From Saprospiraceae bacterium (GTDB lineage: Bacteria; Bacteroidota; Bacteroidia; Chitinophagales; Saprospiraceae): 5,258 nucleotides of DNA. The notes below the pieces were generated by a model. The model was not told the origin of the DNA. It ran no database searches and saw nothing but the letters and a program-made list of their open reading frames with translations. How positions within the stretch are numbered: position 1 is the stretch's first letter; every line of letters begins with the position of its first letter. Positions 1 through 5,258 of the stretch are shown here, piece after piece. The stretch lies in NCBI GenBank assembly GCA_020630455.1, contig JAHDBK010000303.1, positions 1-5,258 of the forward strand. The letters are read 5' to 3'. A program made the translations under genes and the position numbers.

Positions 1-65
1 AAAATTGTTTGGAAAGCATTAATGTGAACATCATGAATGTATTAGACGTTATTACAAAAAATTGA
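1..65 (+). CDS. Possible 3' end of a rightward gene (partial, speculative)
   Basis: Reading from base 3, the frame is open for 20 codons (it begins NCLES and ends VLDVITKN) and closes with TGA at 63-65. The residues look ordinary for a protein C-terminus, but 20 codons cannot prove a gene. A second plus frame (from base 1) is open only to TGA at 25-27, and a minus-strand frame is open here too. If the frame is real, its last seven codons and stop lie in the left end of the 45-204 inverted-repeat element, so the element would have supplied the C-terminus. No family can be recognised. The upstream sequence is outside the window. Confidence 0.2.
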   Translation, partial: NCLESINVNIMNVLDVITKN

Positions 66-204
66 TTATAGCTAAATTGTCTTTTTAATGATATTCTTCG
101 TTATTCCTCTCAAACATAGCTAAGGCTATGCTTTTCGAGTAATGCCTCGACTATAATTAAAAATACTAATTTACCTTTCATAAAAAACTTTTCGTAATAA
201 CGTC
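45..204. mobile_element. MITE-like element, 160 bp, with 16-bp terminal inverted repeats
   Basis: The left end (45-60, GACGTTATTACAAAAA) is the reverse complement of the right end (189-204, TTTTCGTAATAACGTC) at 15 of 16 positions, and the first 11 match perfectly. Immediately outside both ends lies the same 5-bp direct repeat TATTA (40-44 and 205-209), as expected for a target-site duplication. The outer 2 bp of the inverted repeats could also be read as a TA duplication, as in the IS630/Tc1 style. The interior has no meaningful open frame, so it cannot encode a transposase. This fits a non-autonomous miniature element mobilised in trans. It lies 18 bp past the stop of the GGT-family gene, in its 3' flank. 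An alternative is a structured bidirectional 3'-end or processing signal that is not mobile. The repeats are directly visible; mobility is inference. Confidence 0.55.
65..157. other. Nested hairpins inside the MITE-like element
   Basis: Three further inverted repeats sit inside the element. 65-71 (ATTATAG) pairs with 151-157 (CTATAAT), perfect over 7 bp. 115-120 (CATAGC) pairs with 125-130 (GCTATG) across a 4-nt loop. 135-139 (TCGAG) pairs with 146-150 (CTCGA) across a 6-nt loop. The second hairpin abuts the 151-157 arm, so the whole element can fold as a closed outer stem with a branched interior, in either transcript sense. Neither small hairpin is followed by a long T tract: the 115-130 hairpin has only CTTTTC after it on the plus strand. 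At best it is a weak intrinsic terminator for a rightward gene. A role in transcript 3'-end formation or in transposition is unproven. Confidence 0.45.
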
Positions 205-221
205 TATTATAATACAATGCT

Positions 222-1733
222 TTATTCTACCTTTTTCACCACACCGAATCTCCTTGAATCTCCTATTGCCTCTATAATATCTTTCTTCTTTTGAATAGTA
301 TGAACACCTCCAAAATACATGTATTTATTTTCCCAATGATGATAATCAATTCCATCATTATTATGAAAATCAGCTACCAAAGGAGGTTCTATATTTAATA
401 AATGTTCTTGTAAATGCATTCTAGGAGCATGTACGGCTTCTTCTACGGAAAGTCCATAATCAATTAAATAGTGAAGTACTTGAAAAATAGCTGAAGGGAT
501 TCGCCCTGCTCCTCCTGTTCCTGTCACTATTTCTACTTCATTATTTTCATTAGCTACAATAGTTGGGGACATTAAAGAATGTAGGCGAATGTTTTCTTTC
601 CAAGAAAAGAATCCTTCAGGTAGTAAGGCTGCTTCGCCCAACATATTATTCATAAAACAGTTGGTATGTGGCATGATATAACCAGAACCTTCTCCATTGG
701 AAACAGTAATCGCAACAGCATTCCCATCTTTATCTAAAATATTGAAATGTGTTGTACTCCCCCATTTTTTAGTAGATAAAATATTCTGATAAGTTTGTAG
801 TTCTTTTATCAGTATTTCTGGCTTACGAGTAGTATGTTCCATTTTCTTTAAAACGGGCAATAATCTTTCAATATGCTTAGATGAATTGGCATTTGAAACA
901 TTCCTATTATAAGAAGCCATTTCTCCTAATCCCAATCCAATTACAGAGCCGCCTAAACTTGGAAAAGGCGTAGTATAAACCTTTTTATTTTTATAATTAA
1001 AATAAAGAGAATTCTTTATATTTGCTTGATAATTTTTAAAATCTATTAAATCAATATGCCCTCTATTATCCCTGCTATCTTGACTAATTTTTTGAGCTAT
1101 ACTTCCCTCATAAAATTCGCGTTCACCTTCCTTAGCCATTGAATAAATGAAATCAGCTAAATTGGGCATATACAACAACTCTCCAACTTCTAATGCTTTA
1201 TTATCTTTTTTGAAAATGCTTACTGCCTCTTGACTTTGCTCTATCATTTCATCTAATAGAACAATATCAATATGTTGAAATTCATCAATAGGAATACCTC
1301 TTTTTATTCTCTCAACGGCAGGTTGTATCAAGACCTCCATCGGCATGGTAGCGAATTGTTGGTGCATTTTAAAAATACCTGCTATCATACCTGGGACTGC
1401 ATGAGATGCATGACCAATATAAAATTCTTCTGATGCTCCTCCAAAATTAATGGTAAAAGGATAAAAATGTGCAATATCTGCTGAAAGTTTTTTATGAGGA
1501 GTCTGACAAAAAAAATCAATAACTTTATGTTCCCCTTTATTAGTCATTATTTGAGCAAATCCTCCACCTCCAGGAGAGCTCATACAAGGCTCTGAATTAA
1601 AACTTACCCATAAAGCTGCAATTGCTGCATCAAAAGCATTTCCACCTTCTTTAAGTACTTCACAAGCCACTTCGGCAGTTGCTTCATGACCTGCAGCTAC
1701 TACTCCTTTGAAAAAATTTTCAGGTATAATCAT
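222..1733 (-). CDS. Gamma-glutamyltransferase-family protein, cytoplasmic, lidless type
   Basis: This is a 503-residue Ntn-hydrolase of the gamma-glutamyltranspeptidase family. Members autocleave and then transfer or hydrolyse gamma-glutamyl or related acyl groups. Visible family landmarks, in order: N-terminal GVVAAGHEATAEVA (10-23); GGNAFDAAIAA (30-40); MSSPGGGGFA (51-60); HAVPGMIAG (111-119); the cleavage motif STTHFNILDKDGNA, with Thr327 as predicted nucleophile and new N-terminus of a 177-residue small subunit; NNMLGE (362-367); SLMSPTIV (386-393); the oxyanion-loop equivalent GTGGAGRI (405-412); and the C-terminal GDSRRFG. The start is the only ATG available, because an in-frame TAA lies 12 bp upstream and family homology begins by residue 10. 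There is no signal peptide, so a cytoplasmic location is predicted, unlike periplasmic E. coli GGT. Two departures matter: Phe75 (in DFFCQTP) occupies the slot of E. coli Arg114, and the NN-to-SPT segment is about 10 residues shorter, so the lid loop is missing. True glutathione activity is therefore uncertain. YwrD-like GGT homologues, oxamate amidohydrolase (HpxW) or another amide hydrolase are alternatives. Confidence 0.88.
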   Translation of the reverse strand: MIIPENFFKGVVAAGHEATAEVACEVLKEGGNAFDAAIAALWVSFNSEPCMSSPGGGGFAQIMTNKGEHKVIDFFCQTPHKKLSADIAHFYPFTINFGGASEEFYIGHASHAVPGMIAGIFKMHQQFATMPMEVLIQPAVERIKRGIPIDEFQHIDIVLLDEMIEQSQEAVSIFKKDNKALEVGELLYMPNLADFIYSMAKEGEREFYEGSIAQKISQDSRDNRGHIDLIDFKNYQANIKNSLYFNYKNKKVYTTPFPSLGGSVIGLGLGEMASYNRNVSNANSSKHIERLLPVLKKMEHTTRKPEILIKELQTYQNILSTKKWGSTTHFNILDKDGNAVAITVSNGEGSGYIMPHTNCFMNNMLGEAALLPEGFFSWKENIRLHSLMSPTIVANENNEVEIVTGTGGAGRIPSAIFQVLHYLIDYGLSVEEAVHAPRMHLQEHLLNIEPPLVADFHNNDGIDYHHWENKYMYFGGVHTIQKKKDIIEAIGDSRRFGVVKKVE

Positions 1734-1737
1734 GCTG

Positions 1738-1745
1738 CAAATTTA
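1738..1745 (-). promoter_or_regulatory. Candidate -7 box of the GGT-family gene
   Basis: Read on the minus strand, 1745-1738 is TAAATTTG, an exact match to the Bacteroidota -7 consensus TAnnTTTG. The only upstream TTTG on that strand (1775-1772, inside the left arm of the palindrome) is 26 bp away, longer than the usual spacing for the -33 element of these promoters, so the match is incomplete. The box ends only 4 bp before the ATG. If used, transcription would begin at or near the start codon and the mRNA would be leaderless or nearly so. There is no Shine-Dalgarno sequence upstream. Confidence 0.3.
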
Positions 1746-1764
1746 AAAAATTATTATATTTATG

Positions 1765-1817
1765 GTGTATTCAAATAATGAATAAGAATATTTCTAACAA
1801 TTTTTATTTGAATACAC
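1765..1817. repeat. Perfect 14-bp inverted repeat between divergent genes, possible operator
   Basis: The left arm 1765-1778 (GTGTATTCAAATAA) and right arm 1804-1817 (TTATTTGAATACAC) are exact reverse complements, separated by 25 bp. The spacer holds a small palindrome (AGAA-TAT-TTCT, 1785-1795) centred at 1790, within one base of the centre of the large one (1791). The right arm ends 34 bp before the ATG of the WG-repeat gene and the left arm begins 31 bp before the ATG of the GGT-family gene, so the palindrome sits almost midway. It could bind a dimeric regulator controlling both genes, or form a hairpin in a leader RNA. The sequence TTTATTTG (1803-1810) matches TAnnTTTG at 5 of 6 fixed positions and may be the plus-strand -7 box. 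No flanking duplication marks it as an insertion. Confidence 0.6.
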
Positions 1818-1851
1818 TCGTTATGTGATAAGGGCGAATTCTAATTACAAC

Positions 1852-1938
1852 ATGTACAAATTTAAATCAATCTTCCAAACTACTTTTGTAGTTTTATTTT
1901 TTTGTTTTTCTTTTAACTTTCCTCAGAGTTTATTAGCA
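1852..1938 (+). other. Sec signal peptide of the WG-repeat protein
   Basis: Residues 1-29 comprise a short basic n-region (Lys3, Lys5), a hydrophobic core rich in Phe, Val and Leu (about residues 11-21) and a c-region ending SLLA. Signal peptidase I cleavage is predicted after Ala29, giving a mature protein beginning QNTDLLPV. No Cys is positioned for lipoprotein processing: the only Cys (18) lies within the hydrophobic core and is not in a lipobox. Confidence 0.8.
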
Positions 1939-4900
1939 CAAAACACTGACTTATTACCTGTTAAGCAAGGCGGTAAGTGGGGCATGATTAATCAATATGG
2001 AAAAGTAATTATCCCACTCCAATATGAAGCCATTGGTACTTTTAAAGAAGGTGGAATCGCCGTAGTTCAAAAAAATAATAAAATGGGTGTAATCAATACC
2101 CAAGGCAAATTAATCATTCCTATTGAATACATTGATATTAAAATTATAAGTCCTTTTCTATTTTCTATTTATGAAAATAATTCTTGGAATATTATTAATC
2201 AGAATAGAAAAAAAATATTAGATCAATATAATAAGATAGAACTGCTTCAAAATGAATATTTAGTATATTGGAAAGACGTTTATTGTGGACTCATTCATAT
2301 TGATGGAAGGAAACTAATCAATGCTGAATTTGACCAAATTAAAATAAAAAAATCACCTAATAAGCAATCTATTTATTTTGAAGTTTACAAAAATGAGGAA
2401 TTAGGCATTATTGATAAAAATGGAGAATTTATTGCTCCTGTTTTGTATAGAGAAATAAAACCGATTAACAACACTACCATTGTTGTTAAGTCTAAGTACA
2501 AATGGGGACTTATTGATAATAATGGTAATGAATTATTGAGTCAACAATATTCGGATTATAAAAAATTAAATAATAATTGGATTGTATTTTCAAAGCAAGA
2601 AAAATCAATGCTTTATTCTATCAGAAATAAAACATTCATTAATGCTAATTATTACAAAGAAATTAAATTATTAAATAATCAATATTTTACTTTTCAAAAA
2701 AATCTAAAAATTGGCTTACTCAATCATTTGGGAATTGAAATCATACCCGATGAGTATCAAGAAATTTATATTTTTAATAATGATTTATTTAGAATAAAAA
2801 AAGACAATAAATGGGGCATTATTAATACTCAAAACAAAGAATTAGTTCCTCCTGTATTAGATTATATTGCTCCTTTAAATCAATATGCTGCTCTTGTGAG
2901 GAAGGGGAAGTTTTTTGGTATAATAGACGATAAAGGAAAGCTAGTTTTGAACACTGTTTATGATAAAATCGAAATTAAGGGCGAAAAAATAAAAGCATGG
3001 AAAGGGGAACAATTGAGTATGTACACTTTAAATCAAAATGGCTTCCACAAAGTGGATGAATTCAATCATTTTACTAATATAAAAATTAAAAATAAAAATA
3101 AAGCTCATCACCACGAATTTCACGAAGGTTATCAATTGGATGGATTTGAGTGGTTTTGGGATAATGATACTAGAAAATGGGGTTTAAGAGATATTAGTAA
3201 TGGTCAAGTAAAAATTCAACCTACCTTTGATTTTATTGAAGTAAAAAGACGATATAACTTCACATTAGTAGGCATATACAAGACAGTTGTAGAAGATTAT
3301 AATGGTTATAAGTGTAGATTTTCTGAGCATTTTGGAATAATGGATAATAGCACAGGGAATTTAGTTTGTGATATATATCTAAGAAATATTCATTTGGAGG
3401 ATTTTGACAATGGCTTACCTTCTGCAAGGGTTGTATTTGATAATGGTACTCATGGCTTAATTAATAAAAAAGGAATTAAAATTTGTGGGGGTTACAATTA
3501 TATCGGTTCATCTCATGAAGGATTGGCTATAATGGCCATAAAAGGCAGATTAGGTACTAAAAAAACGGCTAATTCATATCCCATTAATAATTGGGAAGAT
3601 TACCTTTCGGAAAATACATTTGGCAAGTATCATAAAGATGCCTTTTACAAAGATAATCCAATGGTTTATTGTCAAGATTGTTCTTGGGGTTATATAGACA
3701 CTTTAGGGAGATTAATGATACCGCCCAACTATTCAGCTGCTTTGGATTTTAAAAATGGGCAAGGCATTGTAAAATTAGGCGACAAATGGGGCAGCATAGA
3801 TAAGGATGCAAGAGAAATCATCCCATGTATTTATGATTTTATAGAACGATTTGAAAAAGATAAGGATTTATTACATTTACAAAAGAACACAGAACTTTCA
3901 GGAATCATCCATCCCAATGGAGAAATGATTAGCAATAGTATTTATCAACAAATTGGTCCATTAAAAGAAGGACTTATTCCTGTAAAAAAAGCCAACCTTT
4001 GGGGTTTTATTAACGAAAAAGGAGAAATCATTATTAAACCAAAATATAAAAAAATCTCTTTATTTTCTGAAGGAAAAGCGGCTATTTATCAGAATGGAGA
4101 TTGGGGTTTTATTAATAAAGAAGGAGAGGTCATTATCAAGCCACAATATGCACAGGTAGGCAATTTTAATTCTGGCTTAGTCTGGGTAAGTACATCCAAA
4201 GGTTATGGATATATCAATGAAAAAAATCAAATGGTTATCGAACCACAATTTAGAAAAGCATTCGATTTTCAAGATGGTATAGCAAGGGTAAAAGACAAGG
4301 ACAATGTACGCTTAATCAATTTGGAAGGTACATTTATTTCAAATAATTCTTATGATGATTTAAGTCCTTTCAATGCTTATGGAATTGCTATTGCTTTGAG
4401 TAGCAAAGCCAATATTAGATATTACCTTGTGAATAAGGAAGGAGAAAAAGTGGGTCTTCAAAATTTCCCTAAAATCTACCCATTTAGTCAAGGTTTGGCT
4501 GCCTTTCAAAAGGATGGAAAATTTGGTTTTATCAATGTACATGGAGAGGTCGTCGTCGATAATATTTATGATAAGGTATCACAATTTTCTGAGGGGAAAG
4601 CATGGGTAAAAAAAGATGGCCATTGTGGTTATATCAATCAAATGGGAAGTGTAGTGGTGGATTTAGCTTTTTCAAAATGCCAAGATTTTGAAGACGGAAA
4701 AGCAGTTGTCTATAAAAATGCTAAAAAAGGAGGATTGCTAGATAGCGATGGCGAGGTCTTGATTAGACCTTCTCTTAATCGATTTATTTCTTATTCTGAA
4801 GGCAAGGGCTTGGTTTCTGATTATGATGATAATTATTATTATGTCAAAGAATCTGGAGAAATCTATGAAGGCTATTTTAATAATGCCAAAACTTTTGAAG

Positions 4901-5187
4901 ATGGAACGGCTTTCGTAGAGCTAAATGGACAATGGGGACTCATCAATGACAAAGGGATTTTTATTATTCCTCCTAAATATAAAAAAATGGAACGCATGTC
5001 TAATGGTTTGATTAAGGTCTATATCAATCAACAACATGGTATTTGTACTTCTTCAGGAGAAATGATTGTGCCCGTTCAACACGAAAAATTATCTTATTTA
5101 GGCAATCAAGTTATTCGAATCGAGCAAGGCTCTAAAATAGGATATGTCAAAACGGATGGTACTTGGATTTGGGGTTTGCAAAACTAA
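1852..5187 (+). CDS. Secreted WG (KWG) repeat protein, about 29 repeats
   Basis: This 1111-residue protein has an N-terminal signal peptide (MYKFK, hydrophobic core, then SLLA-QN) followed almost wholly by WG/KWG repeats. Each unit follows the pattern [KS]WG-x-IN-xx-G-xx-IIP-xx-Y-xx-I and then a loop and strand, recurring about every 34 residues. Unit cores begin near residues 42, 77, 111, 144, 183, 217, 252, 286, 320, 354, 387, 442, 493, 533, 611, 645, 682, 716, 750, 784, 819, 857, 890, 924, 959, 995, 1027, 1061 and 1095. Spacing is regular except between 387 and 611. The last unit ends at the C-terminus (TDGTWIWGLQN), with no visible type IX secretion domain or membrane anchor, and there is no lipobox Cys in the signal peptide. 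It is therefore predicted periplasmic or released. The function of WG repeats is not established; a role in binding or as a surface scaffold is only a guess. ATG 1852 was preferred to an in-frame GTG at 1825, which would add nine polar residues before the signal peptide. No Shine-Dalgarno sequence is correctly spaced. Confidence 0.9.
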   Translation: MYKFKSIFQTTFVVLFFCFSFNFPQSLLAQNTDLLPVKQGGKWGMINQYGKVIIPLQYEAIGTFKEGGIAVVQKNNKMGVINTQGKLIIPIEYIDIKIISPFLFSIYENNSWNIINQNRKKILDQYNKIELLQNEYLVYWKDVYCGLIHIDGRKLINAEFDQIKIKKSPNKQSIYFEVYKNEELGIIDKNGEFIAPVLYREIKPINNTTIVVKSKYKWGLIDNNGNELLSQQYSDYKKLNNNWIVFSKQEKSMLYSIRNKTFINANYYKEIKLLNNQYFTFQKNLKIGLLNHLGIEIIPDEYQEIYIFNNDLFRIKKDNKWGIINTQNKELVPPVLDYIAPLNQYAALVRKGKFFGIIDDKGKLVLNTVYDKIEIKGEKIKAWKGEQLSMYTLNQNGFHKVDEFNHFTNIKIKNKNKAHHHEFHEGYQLDGFEWFWDNDTRKWGLRDISNGQVKIQPTFDFIEVKRRYNFTLVGIYKTVVEDYNGYKCRFSEHFGIMDNSTGNLVCDIYLRNIHLEDFDNGLPSARVVFDNGTHGLINKKGIKICGGYNYIGSSHEGLAIMAIKGRLGTKKTANSYPINNWEDYLSENTFGKYHKDAFYKDNPMVYCQDCSWGYIDTLGRLMIPPNYSAALDFKNGQGIVKLGDKWGSIDKDAREIIPCIYDFIERFEKDKDLLHLQKNTELSGIIHPNGEMISNSIYQQIGPLKEGLIPVKKANLWGFINEKGEIIIKPKYKKISLFSEGKAAIYQNGDWGFINKEGEVIIKPQYAQVGNFNSGLVWVSTSKGYGYINEKNQMVIEPQFRKAFDFQDGIARVKDKDNVRLINLEGTFISNNSYDDLSPFNAYGIAIALSSKANIRYYLVNKEGEKVGLQNFPKIYPFSQGLAAFQKDGKFGFINVHGEVVVDNIYDKVSQFSEGKAWVKKDGHCGYINQMGSVVVDLAFSKCQDFEDGKAVVYKNAKKGGLLDSDGEVLIRPSLNRFISYSEGKGLVSDYDDNYYYVKESGEIYEGYFNNAKTFEDGTAFVELNGQWGLINDKGIFIIPPKYKKMERMSNGLIKVYINQQHGICTSSGEMIVPVQHEKLSYLGNQVIRIEQGSKIGYVKTDGTWIWGLQN
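1966..3072 (+). repeat. N-terminal WG repeat block, about 11 units with 'LNN' loops
   Basis: This spans residues 39-407. Unit 1 is canonical (KWGMINQYGKVIIP then FKEGGIAVV). In most later units the F-x-EG-x-A loop is replaced by Asn-rich loops such as LLQNEYLVY, INNTTIVV, LNNNWIVF, LNNQYFTF and FNNDLFRI. Several WG dipeptides have decayed (SWNII at 111, SMLYS at 252, QLSMY at 387). The DNA is notably A-rich here. The repeat period stays at 33-39 residues throughout. Confidence 0.75.
3073..3681 (+). other. Irregular central segment of the WG-repeat protein
   Basis: This spans residues 408-610. Only three WG-like units are recognisable (KWGLRD 442, HFGIMD 493, THGLIN 533), and the gaps between unit cores widen to 55, 51, 40 and 78 residues. 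The extra sequence includes a basic stretch followed by HHHEFHEG (His419, 420, 421 and 424), an aromatic patch FEWFWDND (432-439), and a C-x-x-C pair (Cys607, Cys610) next to the WG of the following unit. Additional Cys occur at 488, 506 and 545. It may be a spacer domain, a ligand or metal site, or simply insertions in loops. Confidence 0.5.
3682..5184 (+). repeat. C-terminal WG repeat block, about 15 units with 'F-x-EGKA' loops
   Basis: This spans residues 611-1111. The units are close to the family consensus, with loops such as FSEGKAAIY (738), FQDGIARV (806), FSQGLAAF (878), FSEGKAWV (912), FEDGKAVV (946) and FEDGTAFV (1015). Two neighbouring units, WGFINEKGEIIIKP (717) and WGFINKEGEVIIKP (751), are encoded 102 bp apart. 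Their first 48 bases are identical at about 40 positions, which suggests a fairly recent tandem duplication. Weaker units lie at 819, 857, 995 and 1061. Confidence 0.8.
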
Positions 5188-5258
5188 GTACACTGTAACA
5201 TAAATAGAATTGTATTTTGAAAGAGCCTTTTGTTCTGACTCTGCTTCACGTCCTCGTC
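5188..5258. other. Downstream tail with higher GC, no gene recognised
   Basis: Seventy-one bases follow the WG gene before the window ends. No clear stem plus T-tract terminator is visible. The best fold, GAAAGAG (5219-5225) with CTCT..TTC further on, needs a bulge and a 13-nt loop. The last 31 bases are roughly half G+C and pyrimidine-rich, unlike the AT-rich rest. Two minus-strand frames stay open through the window edge into the WG gene end (one stopping at 5184-5186), so a convergent gene entering from the right is possible but unsupported. Confidence 0.2.

Larger units (their letters stand above)
40..209. repeat. TATTA direct repeats flanking the MITE-like element
   Basis: The pentamer TATTA occurs at 40-44 and again at 205-209, exactly abutting the two ends of the terminal inverted repeats. 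In an AT-rich genome a TATTA match is not rare alone, but its exact placement at both ends of matched inverted repeats supports a target-site duplication. Because TATTA is nearly self-complementary, it also adds partial pairing (positions 40, 41, 43 and 44) to the outer stem, so the two explanations are not fully independent. Confidence 0.45.

Noticed and set aside
115..130. Rho-independent terminator
   Set aside because: The stem is only 6 bp and is followed by CTTTTC rather than a proper T tract. On the minus strand the downstream sequence is TTTGAGAGG, so it is not convincing in either direction.
1765..1817. The intergenic palindrome as a second miniature transposable element
   Set aside because: It is only 53 bp, and the nearest flanking match (TTATG) does not abut both arms, leaving three unmatched bases on the right. 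The duplication expected of an insertion is not present.
1825..1851. Nine-residue N-terminal extension of the WG protein from a GTG start
   Set aside because: It would put polar residues (IRANSNYN) ahead of a textbook signal peptide that starts at ATG 1852. An AAGGG at 1830-1834 lies inside the extension and 17 bp from the ATG, so it supports neither start.
4360..4542. 60-codon open frame on the minus strand
   Set aside because: It lies wholly inside the WG-repeat gene, antisense to well-conserved repeat units, and its translation resembles no family. It is a shadow of the real gene.
1966..5184. CRISPR array or DNA-level satellite
   Set aside because: The periodicity is about 102 bp and lies in the protein frame, with divergent DNA between units. 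It reflects protein repeats, not identical direct repeats with spacers.
222..5187. A two-gene functional system linking the GGT-like enzyme and WG protein
   Set aside because: The genes are divergent and predicted in different compartments, and no known pathway joins them. Shared regulation through the palindrome is possible, but joint function would be speculation.

Overview
The window is AT-rich and looks like a chromosomal segment from a member of the Bacteroidota. The evidence is the strong A/T bias at third codon positions, the lack of Shine-Dalgarno sequences before either gene, a Bacteroidota-style -7 box (TAnnTTTG) before one gene, and a secreted WG-repeat protein whose signal peptide ends in LLAQ, which is common in that phylum. 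I cannot place it more finely with confidence.

Layout: positions 1-221 are a short non-coding or inter-gene stretch. It may start with the last codons of a rightward gene, but most of it is a compact 160-bp element (45-204) with 16-bp terminal inverted repeats (15/16 matched) and a perfect 5-bp direct repeat TATTA on both sides. This is the hallmark of a MITE-like (non-autonomous transposon) insertion, and it contains further nested hairpins. Positions 222-1733 (minus strand) encode a 503-residue gamma-glutamyltransferase-family Ntn-hydrolase with an intact autoprocessing Thr motif. It has no signal peptide, no lid loop, and no Arg at the position that binds the gamma-glutamyl carboxylate in E. 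coli GGT. Positions 1734-1851 form a divergent intergenic region holding a perfect 14-bp inverted repeat. Positions 1852-5187 (plus strand) encode a secreted 1111-residue protein made almost entirely of about 29 WG (KWG) repeats with a 34-residue period. The repeats fall into two stylistically different blocks separated by a non-repetitive His/Cys-containing section. Positions 5188-5258 are a short tail with higher GC content and no identifiable gene.

The two genes are transcribed divergently from a 118-bp region and could share control through the inverted repeat. I know of no established functional link between cytoplasmic GGT-like enzymes and WG-repeat proteins, so they should not be read as a pathway. 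No phage, CRISPR, toxin-antitoxin, rRNA or tRNA features were seen. The most notable items are the MITE-like element, the atypical GGT active site, the palindrome between the genes, and the two-block architecture of the WG protein.
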